Notes under the pieces: generated by a model
Told to the model about the DNA's origin: nothing
Seen by the model: only the letters and a program-made list of their open reading frames with translations
Database searches by the model: none
DNA from: Couchioplanes azureus
GTDB taxonomy: Bacteria > Actinomycetota > Actinomycetes > Mycobacteriales > Micromonosporaceae
Assembly: GCF_014648355.1 (NCBI RefSeq)
Contig: NZ_BMQY01000007.1
Span: 294,186-358,185, forward strand
Direction of reading: 5' to 3'
DNA length: 64,000 nucleotides
Position numbers and translations under genes: made by a program
Shown: positions 15,436-23,737 of the stretch, in pieces
How positions within the stretch are numbered: the stretch's first letter is position 1
Layout: the number at the start of each line of letters is the position of its first letter

Positions 15436-16062
15436 TCAGCTGCCGAGTCGGCCGGGGTCGAAGCCGGCACCGTCGCGGCGCGGCACGACCGGATAGACGC
15501 TCGAGTGCACCTGCCAGGACGGAGCCCGCCGCGGCGCGGGCAGCGCGACCGCCCGGTCCAGCGCGCGCAGCATGTCCTGCAGCGCGGTCGGCAGCCGCGG
15601 GTCGGTGACCACGCCGCCGGCGACGGCGCGCGGGCCGAGCGGGACGCGGATGCACGCCGGCTTGAGCACCCGGGCCCGGGCGTGCTCCAGCACCGTCTCC
15701 AGCGTCGCCAGGGCCGCCTGGTCCTGCGCCGGCGGGGAGAGCGAGAGCCACGCGGCCGGCTTGCCGCCGAGCTCGCCGCTGTCGACGAGCCAGTCCAGGA
15801 GGTTCTTCAGGCTGCCCGGCAGCGAGCCGGCGTACTCGGGGGTGCTCACCAGCACGGCCCCGGCCGCGCCGGCCCGGTGTCGCAGCAGGGCCACCGCGGC
15901 GGGCGGGACCGGCTCGCCGGGGACGAACGCGGGCAGTGCGCGCAGGCCGTCGTAGAGACTCACGGCGATGCCCGCGGGCGCGTGCCGCACCGCCGTGCGC
16001 AGCGCTGCGGTGTGCAGGGAGTCCTCTCGCGTGTCACCCGAGATCAGCAGGATGCGCGTCAT
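15436..16062 (-). CDS. NADPH-dependent FMN reductase-like flavoprotein
   Basis: A 208-residue protein of flavodoxin-like fold. ATG 16062 opens MTRILLISGDTREDSLHTAALRTA, the N-terminal strand and FMN-phosphate loop of the family (usually GSxRxxSxN). STPEYAGSLPGSLKNLLDWL is the hallmark second motif of NADPH-dependent FMN/chromate/azo reductases. It is expected to reduce FMN or quinones in the cytosol. A longer in-frame start at 16224 lacks homology. It precedes the tyrosinase genes on the same strand; a role in coping with melanin quinones is possible but not shown. Confidence 0.87.
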   Translation of the reverse strand: MTRILLISGDTREDSLHTAALRTAVRHAPAGIAVSLYDGLRALPAFVPGEPVPPAAVALLRHRAGAAGAVLVSTPEYAGSLPGSLKNLLDWLVDSGELGGKPAAWLSLSPPAQDQAALATLETVLEHARARVLKPACIRVPLGPRAVAGGVVTDPRLPTALQDMLRALDRAVALPAPRRAPSWQVHSSVYPVVPRRDGAGFDPGRLGS

Positions 16063-16285
16063 GACGCCGACGATAGGGCCCCCGGCCGCGCACGGCCGGG
16101 CCCGCGCCCGCGACGCCGGGCCCGGCGTCGAGTCGGATCGAGGACGTTTCCCGGGTGAAACCGCGGCACCTCCAGGCCCTCCACCGAGCGCAAGGGCGCC
16201 ACCCGCCATGCCGTGACCGGGCACTGGGCGCCGCGTGGCGGGGTGGCCGTCGTCGATGGCCGGCGCGGTCTGCGATCATCGCGGC

Positions 16286-17683
16286 ATGCGCCTGCTGCGA
16301 GCTCTGCACGACCCCGCGGACGACGAGCGGGCCGTCGCCACGCCCGGGCTGACGCTGTCCCGGCACGATCTGCTGGGCCGTGCCGCCGCGCTCGCCGCCG
16401 AGCTGCGGGGGCTGCCGATGGCGGCCGTGCACGCGGTCCCCGCCGCGCCGACGGTCGTGGCCGTGACCGCCGGGCTGCTGGCCGGGGTGCCGATCGCTCC
16501 GGTGCCACCCGACGCCGGCGACGTGGAACGCGCGCACGTCCTGCGGGACTCCGGCGCGGCCGTGATGCTCTCCGACGATCCCGGGGCCGCCGGGAGCAGC
16601 GGGCTGCCCGTCGTGCCGGTCTCCGGGCCCGCGCGCGGGACCGTTCCCGCCGAGCCGGACGCCGGCGCCCCGGCCCTCGTGCTCTACACGAGCGGGACGA
16701 CCGGCGCGCCGAAGGGCGTCGTGCTGTCGCGCCGGGCGATCGCCGCCGGGCTCGACGCGCTCGCCGAGGCATGGCAGTGGACGGCCGGCGACACTCTCGT
16801 GCACGGGTTGCCGCTCTACCATGTGCACGGGCTCGTGCTCGGCGTGCTCGGCGCGCTGCGGACCGGGTCGCGGCTCGTGCACACCGGACGGCCCACCCCG
16901 CAGGCGTACGCGCAGGCCGCGGGCAGCCTCTACTTCGGAGTGCCCACCGTCTGGTCGCGAATCTGCGCCGCCCCGCAGGAAGCGCGCGCCCTGCGGGGAG
17001 CGCGGCTGCTCGTGTCGGGCAGCGCGCCGCTGCCGGTGCCGGTCTTCACCGACCTGGCCACCCTGGCCGGGCAGGCGCCGGTGGAGCGGTACGGCATGAC
17101 CGAGACCCTCATCACGGTCAGCGCCCGGGCGGACGGCGAGCGGCGCGCGGGCCACGTCGGCCTGCCCGTCGCCGGCGTGCAGACCCGCCTGGCCGGTGAC
17201 TCGGGCGAGCCGCTGCCGGCCGACGGCAGCACCATCGGCCACCTCGAGGTCCGCGGCGCCACGCTCTTCGACGGCTACCTGCGGCCGGACGGCACCGCGG
17301 CCGCCCCGCTCACCGCCGACGGCTGGTACCGCACCGGCGACGTCGCGACCGTCGGGCCCGACGGCTGGCACCGCATCGTCGGCCGCGCCTCCACCGATCT
17401 GATCAAGACCGGCGGGTTCCGGGTCGGCGCCGGTGAGGTCGAGGACGCGCTGTTGCGGCACCCTGCCGTCCGGGAAGCCGCGGTGATCGGGACCCCGCAC
17501 CCGGACCTGGGGGAGCAGGTGACCGCCTTCGTGGTCGCCGACGGCCGACCCGACCCGGACGAGCTGACGGCGTTCGTGGCCGCCCGGCTGGCCGCCCACA
17601 AGCGTCCCCGGCTGGTGCGCCTCGTCGCGGAACTGCCCCGCAACGCCATGGGCAAGGTCCAGAAGGCGCGCCTGAGGGAGTGA
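16286..17683 (+). CDS. Malonyl/methylmalonyl-CoA ligase, MatB-like acyl-CoA synthetase
   Basis: A 465-residue ANL-superfamily enzyme, slightly shorter than Streptomyces MatB, which it follows closely. Key motifs: P-loop LVLYTSGTTGAPKGVVLS (about residue 132), LDALAEAWQWTAGDTLVHGLPLYHVHGLVLG, LLVSGSAPLPV, VERYGMTET, WYRTGDVA, DLIKTGGFRVGAGEVE, and the C-terminal catalytic Lys in MGKVQKARLRE. The predicted reaction activates malonate or methylmalonate with ATP and CoA, feeding fatty-acid or polyketide extender units. It stands alone with no polyketide synthase in view. Substrate assignment rests on recalled overall similarity; a short-chain acyl-CoA synthetase is the alternative. Confidence 0.85.
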   Translation: MRLLRALHDPADDERAVATPGLTLSRHDLLGRAAALAAELRGLPMAAVHAVPAAPTVVAVTAGLLAGVPIAPVPPDAGDVERAHVLRDSGAAVMLSDDPGAAGSSGLPVVPVSGPARGTVPAEPDAGAPALVLYTSGTTGAPKGVVLSRRAIAAGLDALAEAWQWTAGDTLVHGLPLYHVHGLVLGVLGALRTGSRLVHTGRPTPQAYAQAAGSLYFGVPTVWSRICAAPQEARALRGARLLVSGSAPLPVPVFTDLATLAGQAPVERYGMTETLITVSARADGERRAGHVGLPVAGVQTRLAGDSGEPLPADGSTIGHLEVRGATLFDGYLRPDGTAAAPLTADGWYRTGDVATVGPDGWHRIVGRASTDLIKTGGFRVGAGEVEDALLRHPAVREAAVIGTPHPDLGEQVTAFVVADGRPDPDELTAFVAARLAAHKRPRLVRLVAELPRNAMGKVQKARLRE

Positions 17684-17954
17684 GAAGGTTCCGGACCGGG
17701 CCGGCGGGCGGCACCGGCGAGCACGGTGGTGCCACCCGAGTCGCCGCCATGCTCCGCGGTCGCGGGGGCCCCACCGGTCGCGACCGCCGTGGTAGTCTCC
17801 GGCGGCGCCATCGATGTGGCCCGATTCAATAATCTGCTTTTTCGCTGACCGCGACGCTACTAGTGTCGGGTAGCCGCCGGGAAGCTGGTCAATCACGGTG
17901 ATCTTCAGCACTGTGGACGACCGACGGGGAAGCTACGGGGGCTGGGGGGCCACC

Positions 17955-18902
17955 ATGACCACGACTGTCGCCTTCGACCGCGGTGGAGTGCAGAGCAGCG
18001 CCAAGCTGTTGCGCGAGGAACGCCGGCGGATCGCACCGGACGAACCGGGCCTGGTGCCCGCCGGCCGCGGCTGGGCGCCCGCCGCCGAGCAGATGGCCGA
18101 GCTGTGCGCCGACTGCCCGGGCACCATCGGCGACGTGCTGCGGATGCTCACCCGGGCGCAGCAGATCATGAACGAGCTGCCGCCACCCGCGGCCAACCGG
18201 GTCGCCGCGTTCAACTCGCTCTACTTCACGATCACCGACCGGGTCGAGGCGGCGCTGCGCGGCACGACGGTGCGCGACGCCGACTTCCTCGAACTGCTCG
18301 ACGTGGAGTTCGCCAAGCGCTACTTCGAGGCGCTGCGCCTCTGGGGCGACGAGAACCGCGCCACCCCGGACGCCTGGGAGATCCTCTTCCGGCGGGCCCA
18401 GGACCACCGGCTCAGCAAGCTCGCCGCCGCGATGCTGGGCGTGAACGCGCACATCAACCACGACCTGGCGCTGGCCCTGATCGCCACGTGGGAACGCCTC
18501 GGCCCGCCGCGCGACGACCTGGTCCACCCGGACTACCTGCTGGTCAACGACATCTTCTACGCCGAGATCCCGGCCCTGCGCCGCCGCTACTCGACGAGCT
18601 GGCAGCTGCGCATCGACGGCCTGGTCGGCGACCTGGACGACTGGAGTCAGCGGGTCCTCGTGGCCGCGACCCGCGCCCGCGCCTGGGAGCAGGCCGAGCG
18701 GCTCTGGGCGCTGCGCGACGACGAGGAGGACCTGGCGCGGGCCCTGCTCGTGATGGACCGCGCCTCGGCGTACGTGGGGGAGCTGCTGATCACCGGCGAC
18801 GGCGTGGTGAACCGGGTGGGCGCGGCACTGCGCGCCGGCCGCGACACCGTGCGGACGGGCGTCGGCCGCCTGCTGGGCCGCCGGAGCGCCGCGGTCCGCT
18901 GA
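17955..18902 (+). CDS. DUF5995 family protein
   Basis: A 315-residue soluble protein; ATG 17955 follows GGGGGG. The conserved block MNELPPPAANRVAAFNSLYFTIT, then FVELL-like DVEFAKRYFEAL, AMLGVNAHINHDLALAL, VHPDYLLVNDIF and DWSQRVLVAATRARAWEQAE, is that of DUF5995, an all-helical family common in actinobacteria. NAHINHDL suggests a metal or lipid site, but no activity is known. The 3' end of the gene is part of a tandem repeat that continues beyond the stop. Function unknown. Confidence 0.8.
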   Translation: MTTTVAFDRGGVQSSAKLLREERRRIAPDEPGLVPAGRGWAPAAEQMAELCADCPGTIGDVLRMLTRAQQIMNELPPPAANRVAAFNSLYFTITDRVEAALRGTTVRDADFLELLDVEFAKRYFEALRLWGDENRATPDAWEILFRRAQDHRLSKLAAAMLGVNAHINHDLALALIATWERLGPPRDDLVHPDYLLVNDIFYAEIPALRRRYSTSWQLRIDGLVGDLDDWSQRVLVAATRARAWEQAERLWALRDDEEDLARALLVMDRASAYVGELLITGDGVVNRVGAALRAGRDTVRTGVGRLLGRRSAAVR

Positions 18903-19068
18903 GCGCAAGCGCCGCCGAGCGCCGCGGCCCGCTGAGCGCAAGCGCCGCCGGAGCGCCGCGGCCCGCTGAGCGCAAGCGCCGCCGGAGCGCCGCGGCCCGC
19001 TGAGCGCAAGCGCCGCCGGGGCCTCGTGCGGAAGTGGCCGCCGGGGCGTCGCGGTGCGCTGAGGGCAG
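18877..19068. repeat. 34-bp tandem repeat spanning the 3' end of the DUF5995 gene
   Basis: The unit begins GCTGAGCGCAAGCGCCGCCG and is 34 bp long (first full copy 33 bp). There is one partial copy inside the coding end, about three nearly identical copies from 18899 to 19000, then two decayed ones to about 19068. Each copy repeats the gene's own last codons and stop (cGCTGA), so a frameshift or read-through would meet another stop. Each unit can form GC-rich stems and may act as a terminator. Confidence 0.8.
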
Positions 19069-19183
19069 GGGCGCGTTCGTCGACCGTGGGGGCCCGCCGG
19101 GCGCGGAAGTGGAGGATTCCGCGCCCGGCGAGGCCACCCGTGCATGCCCCGCAGCGGCGAACCGCCGGCTCCGGGGCGGCGGG

Positions 19184-19675
19184 TCACGACGAGACGGCCG
19201 GCCTCTCCTCGGCGCTGCCCTCGACGACCGGGCCGCTCTCGCTCTTCAGCGCCGGCGCGCCGGTCGTGGTGGAGATGTCGATGCGGCGCGGCTTGGCGGC
19301 CTGCGCGATCGGGATGGTGAGCGTCAGCACGCCGTCCTGCCAGGTCGCCGCGATGCGGTCGAGGTCGAGACCGTCGCCGAGGGTCAGGCGGCGCTCGAAG
19401 GTGCCGGTGACGCGTTCGCGGCGCAGCCACTGGACGTCGGAGTCGGTGCGCGGCGAGCGCTCGGCGCGGATGGTGAGGATGCGGTTGTCGACGTCGACCT
19501 GGACCGAGCCGGGGTCGACACCGGCCAGGTCACAGTGCAGGACGAAGTGGTCACCGGAGCGGTAGAGGTCCATCGGCATCGCGGCGGTCGCGGCCCCGCC
19601 GGCCCCGGGGGCGGCGCCGAGAACCTGGCCGGCCAGGCGGTCGAGCTCGCGGAAAGGATCGAAGGTCAGCACCAC
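19184..19675 (-). CDS. Hsp20 / alpha-crystallin small heat shock protein
   Basis: A 163-residue protein starting at GTG 19675, 6 nt after GGAGG (GAGGAGG just upstream). VVLTFDPFRELDRLAGQVLG is the usual N-terminus. The alpha-crystallin domain covers about residues 35-135 (MDLYRSGDHFVLHCDLAGV, VDVDNRILTIRAER, WQDGVLTLTIPIA with the GxLTLxxP motif). It should form oligomers that hold unfolding proteins in the cytosol without ATP. A CIRCE element with an embedded promoter lies about 140 nt upstream, pointing to HrcA repression and heat induction. The longer frame to 19876 crosses that operator and is rejected. Confidence 0.95.
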   Translation of the reverse strand: MVLTFDPFRELDRLAGQVLGAAPGAGGAATAAMPMDLYRSGDHFVLHCDLAGVDPGSVQVDVDNRILTIRAERSPRTDSDVQWLRRERVTGTFERRLTLGDGLDLDRIAATWQDGVLTLTIPIAQAAKPRRIDISTTTGAPALKSESGPVVEGSAEERPAVSS

Positions 19676-19874
19676 AATCCACCTCCTCGTGCGGCCCGCC
19701 GGACGATCCGGCGGGCATGTGGCGCTCGGCGATCTGATCTTCTCTGCCGAGGTCGCACAGCCTGCCCCGAGGTGGTCATCACCGCGGTTGAGCTGCAGCG
19801 ACAGTTCATTTTTTAGCACTGTCCCCTGGCGAGTGCCAAGAGGCGCCGCAAGATTTTTCTGCGAGGATGGCGCC
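19676..19874. promoter_or_regulatory. Divergent promoter region of hsp20 and the threonine-synthase-like gene
   Basis: This region holds the CIRCE operator (19813-19839). Within it on the minus strand are TTGGCA (19839-19834) and TAAAAA (19815-19810), 18 nt apart, a promoter-like pair reading toward hsp20. The resulting leader would be about 130 nt. The operator also sits only 35 nt before the divergent ATG 19875. Confidence 0.55.
19813..19839. promoter_or_regulatory. CIRCE element (HrcA operator)
   Basis: TTAGCACTG-N9-GAGTGCCAA matches the CIRCE consensus TTAGCACTC-N9-GAGTGCTAA in 16 of 18 arm positions with the exact 9-nt spacer. HrcA, the heat-shock repressor, binds this site in front of groES/groEL and dnaK in many bacteria. 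hrcA itself is not in the window. Confidence 0.85.
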
Positions 19875-21008
<1,134 letters not shown>

Positions 21009-21012
21009 GGGA

Positions 21013-21029
21013 CGCCGGCCGGGCCGGCG
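21013..21029. terminator. Short GC hairpin between convergent genes
   Basis: CGCCGGCC and GGCCGGCG form a compact self-complementary element in the 22 bp between the stops of the threonine-synthase-like and radical SAM genes. Confidence 0.35.
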
Positions 21030-21030
21030 G

Positions 21031-22359
21031 CTATCCGGCGCCGGGCACGGTCGGCAGGGTCGGCAGGATGGTGCGGCTGCGGCCCGGCCGCGGATAGGCC
21101 TGCGCCGCGGCGGCGAGCCGGGCCGCGTGGTCGCGCTGCTTCTGCCAGTGCCCGTAGAGGGCGCCGCGCTGCGAGAGCCGGTCCACCTCGCGGACGGTCG
21201 CCGGGTCGACGTCGCCCGGCGGGGCGTCCCGCCACGGGGTGCCGGGCAGCGGCATGAAGGTGTGCGCGTGGATGCGCGCCCCGAGCTCGGCCAGCTCCCG
21301 GGCCAGGGCCAGCGAGTCCGCGACGTCCCGCTCGTCCTCGCCGGGCATGCCGAAGATCATGTCGACGTTGATCCGGAAGCCCTCCTCGACGCCGAGCCGC
21401 GCGGCCCGCTTGACCTCCTCCACGCCGTGGCCGCGCTTGGCCGCGCCGAGCACCCGGTCGGAGCCCGACTGGGCGCCCACGATGATGTTGTTGTTGTCGC
21501 AGTACTTCTTGACCAGGCGCAGAGCGTCGCGGCTGACGTGCTCGGGGCGGATCTCGCTGGGGAAGCTGCCGAAGAAGACCCGGCCGTTCGGGCCGATGCC
21601 CTCGCGGCAGCTGGCGAGAAGCTCTTCGACGGCGTCGAGGTTCGGCTCTTCCGTCTGGCTGCCGTAGCTCAGCGCCGTCGGGGTGATGAACCGGACGTCC
21701 CGCAGGCCGCGGGCACGCATCCGATCGACGTGCCACCGTACGTTCTCGACGCTGCGGTGCCGGAACCGCGCCGAGAACATGAACGGCGTCTGGCAGAACC
21801 GGCACGAGAAGACGCAGCCTCTCGTGATCTCCAGAGCGTTGAAGCGGTCCCACTTGAGGGAGAACCCGCGGAAGTCGCCGAGCGGCCGGCGCTCGGGCCG
21901 TCCCGTCTTGACGATCCCGCCGGTCTCGTCGCGGTACACCAGCCCGGTGACCCCGGCCGGGTCCCCCACGGCGTCCACCAGCCGCAGCAGGGTGGTCTCG
22001 CCCTCGCCGACGGCGGCGACGTCCCAGCCCGCGTCCAGGGTCTGCACCGGCTCGGCGGTGGCGTGCACCCCGCCCGCCACGTGCCGGACCCGGTCGTCGT
22101 CGGCCAGGGTCCGGATGTGGGCCAGCTCGGCGGCGAGCGCGTCCGCGTCGGGCGAGTAGAACGACCAGAGGACCAGCACCCGGGCACCCGACGCGAGAGC
22201 ACTGTGGATGTGCTCCGCGGTGGTCTCGGGGGTGTCGCCGAAGCGGACCTCGTACCGGGTGGTGGTCTCGTGCTCCTCCAGGGCGCCGAGCAGCACGTGG
22301 AAGCCGTACGTCACGGCCTTGCGGTAGCGCAGGATCAGGACGAGGTCCGGGCCGCTCAT
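21031..22359 (-). CDS. B12-binding-domain radical SAM protein (TIGR04013/MJ_1487-like)
   Basis: A 442-residue protein. Residues 1-160 form a cobalamin-binding-like Rossmann domain (LVLWSFYSPDADALAAEL, VAGGVHATAEP, VAAVGEGETTLLRL) but without the DxHxxG ligand motif. The radical SAM domain starts at LEITRGCVFSCRFCQTPF with the cluster Cys182, Cys186 and Cys189 (CX3CX2C). GSFPSEIRPEHV, QSGSDRVLGAAKRGH, INVDMIFGMPGE and HTFMPLPGTPW resemble MiaB/BchE-type cores. This is a recognised but uncharacterised family also found in archaea. It probably uses a 5'-deoxyadenosyl radical to methylate or cyclise an unknown substrate. It is divergent from nnaR. Confidence 0.87.
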   Translation of the reverse strand: MSGPDLVLILRYRKAVTYGFHVLLGALEEHETTTRYEVRFGDTPETTAEHIHSALASGARVLVLWSFYSPDADALAAELAHIRTLADDDRVRHVAGGVHATAEPVQTLDAGWDVAAVGEGETTLLRLVDAVGDPAGVTGLVYRDETGGIVKTGRPERRPLGDFRGFSLKWDRFNALEITRGCVFSCRFCQTPFMFSARFRHRSVENVRWHVDRMRARGLRDVRFITPTALSYGSQTEEPNLDAVEELLASCREGIGPNGRVFFGSFPSEIRPEHVSRDALRLVKKYCDNNNIIVGAQSGSDRVLGAAKRGHGVEEVKRAARLGVEEGFRINVDMIFGMPGEDERDVADSLALARELAELGARIHAHTFMPLPGTPWRDAPPGDVDPATVREVDRLSQRGALYGHWQKQRDHAARLAAAAQAYPRPGRSRTILPTLPTVPGAG

Positions 22360-22470
22360 CCCGCGATTGTGCCAGGAGCCCGGACCGTTCGGCCGCGCGC
22401 CGGGCGGGGCCGGAAGGCGGTCGTCGTGGCGGCCCCGGCTGCCCCGATCTGCGCGACCCGTGGTTCGGCG

Positions 22471-22508
22471 TTGACACGGGCGAAACATTCGGGATCCGTA
22501 CCCGTAAC
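22471..22508 (+). promoter_or_regulatory. GlnR-like box in front of nnaR
   Basis: TTGAC-acgggc-GAAAC (22471-22486) matches the actinobacterial GlnR pattern GTnAC-n6-GAAAC except for the first base. A further GTAAC occurs at 22504-22508 in the same 11-bp phase, though the GATCC between is a poor match. GlnR activates nitrate assimilation under nitrogen limitation, so the place fits well. Confidence 0.55.
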
Positions 22509-22513
22509 GCCCG

Positions 22514-23674
22514 GTGGCGAGCATCTGTCGGGTGAGAGCCGAGCAGAACGACGGTGCGGGACCGCTCGCCGGGTTCACCGTGGCCGTCACCGCCGAGCGG
22601 CGGCGCGACGAGCTCGCCGCCCTGCTGGAGCGGCGCGGCGCGCGGGTCGTCGTCGCGCCCGTCATCACCATCGTGCCGGTGCGCGACGACCGGGCCCTGC
22701 AGGCCGCGACCGAGGTCTGCGTGGGGCTCGCCCCGGACATCGTCGTCGCCACCACCGGCATCGGCTTCCGGGGCTGGCTGGAGGCCGCCGAGGGGTGGGG
22801 GATGGGCGACGCCCTGCGGGCCGCGCTGCGCCGGGCCCGGGTGATCGCCCGGGGCGCCAAGCCGTGCGGGGCCATCCGGGCCGCCGGCCTCACCGAGGAC
22901 TGGTCCGCCGCGACCGAGTCGTCGGAGGAGATCCTGCAGTGGCTGCTGGCACAGGGGGTCTCCGGCCGGCGGATCGCCGTCCAGCTGCACGGCGGCCCGC
23001 AGGCCGGGTTCACCGGGGCGCTGCGCGCGGCCGGGGCCACCGTCGTGGAGATCCCGGTCTACCGGTGGACGCTGCCGGCGGACATGGCACCGGTGCACCG
23101 CCTCGTCGGCCGCCTCACCGCCGGGCAGCTCGACGCCGTCACGTTCACCAGCGCCCCGGCCGTGCAGGCCCTGCTGGAGACCGCCGGCGACGCCGCCCCC
23201 GAGGTGCTGGACCGGTTCCGCGGCCGCACCATGGCGGCCTGCGTGGGGCCGGTCACCGCGGCCTCGCTGGTCGAGCAGGGCGTGCCCGTGGTCACCCCGC
23301 ACCGGTCCCGGCTCGGCGCCCTGGTCAAGGTCGTCACGGACGAGCTGCCGCGCCGGGCGCCGCGGCTGCGGGTGGCCGGGGACGAGCTGGAGATCCGCGG
23401 GCACGCGGTGCTCGTCGACGGTCGCCTGCGCAACCTCGCGCCGGCCGCGATGGCCATCCTCGGCGCGCTCGCCGCCCGCCCGGGCGCCGTCGTCGCCCGC
23501 GAGCGGCTGGCCGGCGCCCTGCCCCGGGGCACCGACGCGCACGCGGTGGACGTCGCCATCGCGCGGCTGCGCACCGCCCTCGGCGGCGGCGGGCACATCG
23601 AGACCGTCATCAAGCGCGGCTACCGGCTGCGGGTCGACGACGTGGATCTCACATCCCGCGTACACACGTTGTAA
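22514..23674 (+). CDS. nnaR: NnaR-like nitrate assimilation regulator: uroporphyrinogen-III-synthase domain plus winged helix
   Basis: 386 residues. Residues about 18-265 have the HemD fold (FTVAVTAERRRDELAALLERRGA, VVATTGIGFRGWLEAAE, VQLHGGPQAGFTGALRAAGATVVEIPVYRW, AVTFTSAPAVQALLE, ACVGPVTAASLVEQGV). Residues about 285-380 form an OmpR-type winged helix (LRNLAPAAMAILGALAARPGAVVARERLAGAL, DVAIARLRTALGG, IETVIKRGYRL). This fusion is NnaR of Streptomyces coelicolor, which works with GlnR to switch on nitrate and nitrite genes. The following nasA-nirBD-narK genes support that role. GTG 22514 is the longest start; GTG 22532 is possible. It may not be catalytic in tetrapyrrole synthesis. Confidence 0.9.
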   Translation: MASICRVRAEQNDGAGPLAGFTVAVTAERRRDELAALLERRGARVVVAPVITIVPVRDDRALQAATEVCVGLAPDIVVATTGIGFRGWLEAAEGWGMGDALRAALRRARVIARGAKPCGAIRAAGLTEDWSAATESSEEILQWLLAQGVSGRRIAVQLHGGPQAGFTGALRAAGATVVEIPVYRWTLPADMAPVHRLVGRLTAGQLDAVTFTSAPAVQALLETAGDAAPEVLDRFRGRTMAACVGPVTAASLVEQGVPVVTPHRSRLGALVKVVTDELPRRAPRLRVAGDELEIRGHAVLVDGRLRNLAPAAMAILGALAARPGAVVARERLAGALPRGTDAHAVDVAIARLRTALGGGGHIETVIKRGYRLRVDDVDLTSRVHTL

Positions 23675-23737
23675 AGAATTGCGAACGTCGAGGCAATCGG
23701 CACGGGCGGGGAATGGAAACGACGGCCCGCCACCATC

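Noticed and set aside
16286..17683. Polyketide cluster indicated by the MatB-like gene
   Set aside because: No ketosynthase, acyltransferase or carrier protein gene is present in the window.
21031..22359. RiPP biosynthesis cluster around the radical SAM protein
   Set aside because: No precursor peptide, RRE domain, protease or exporter lies next to it. Its family has an N-terminal cobalamin-like domain and is not SPASM-type.
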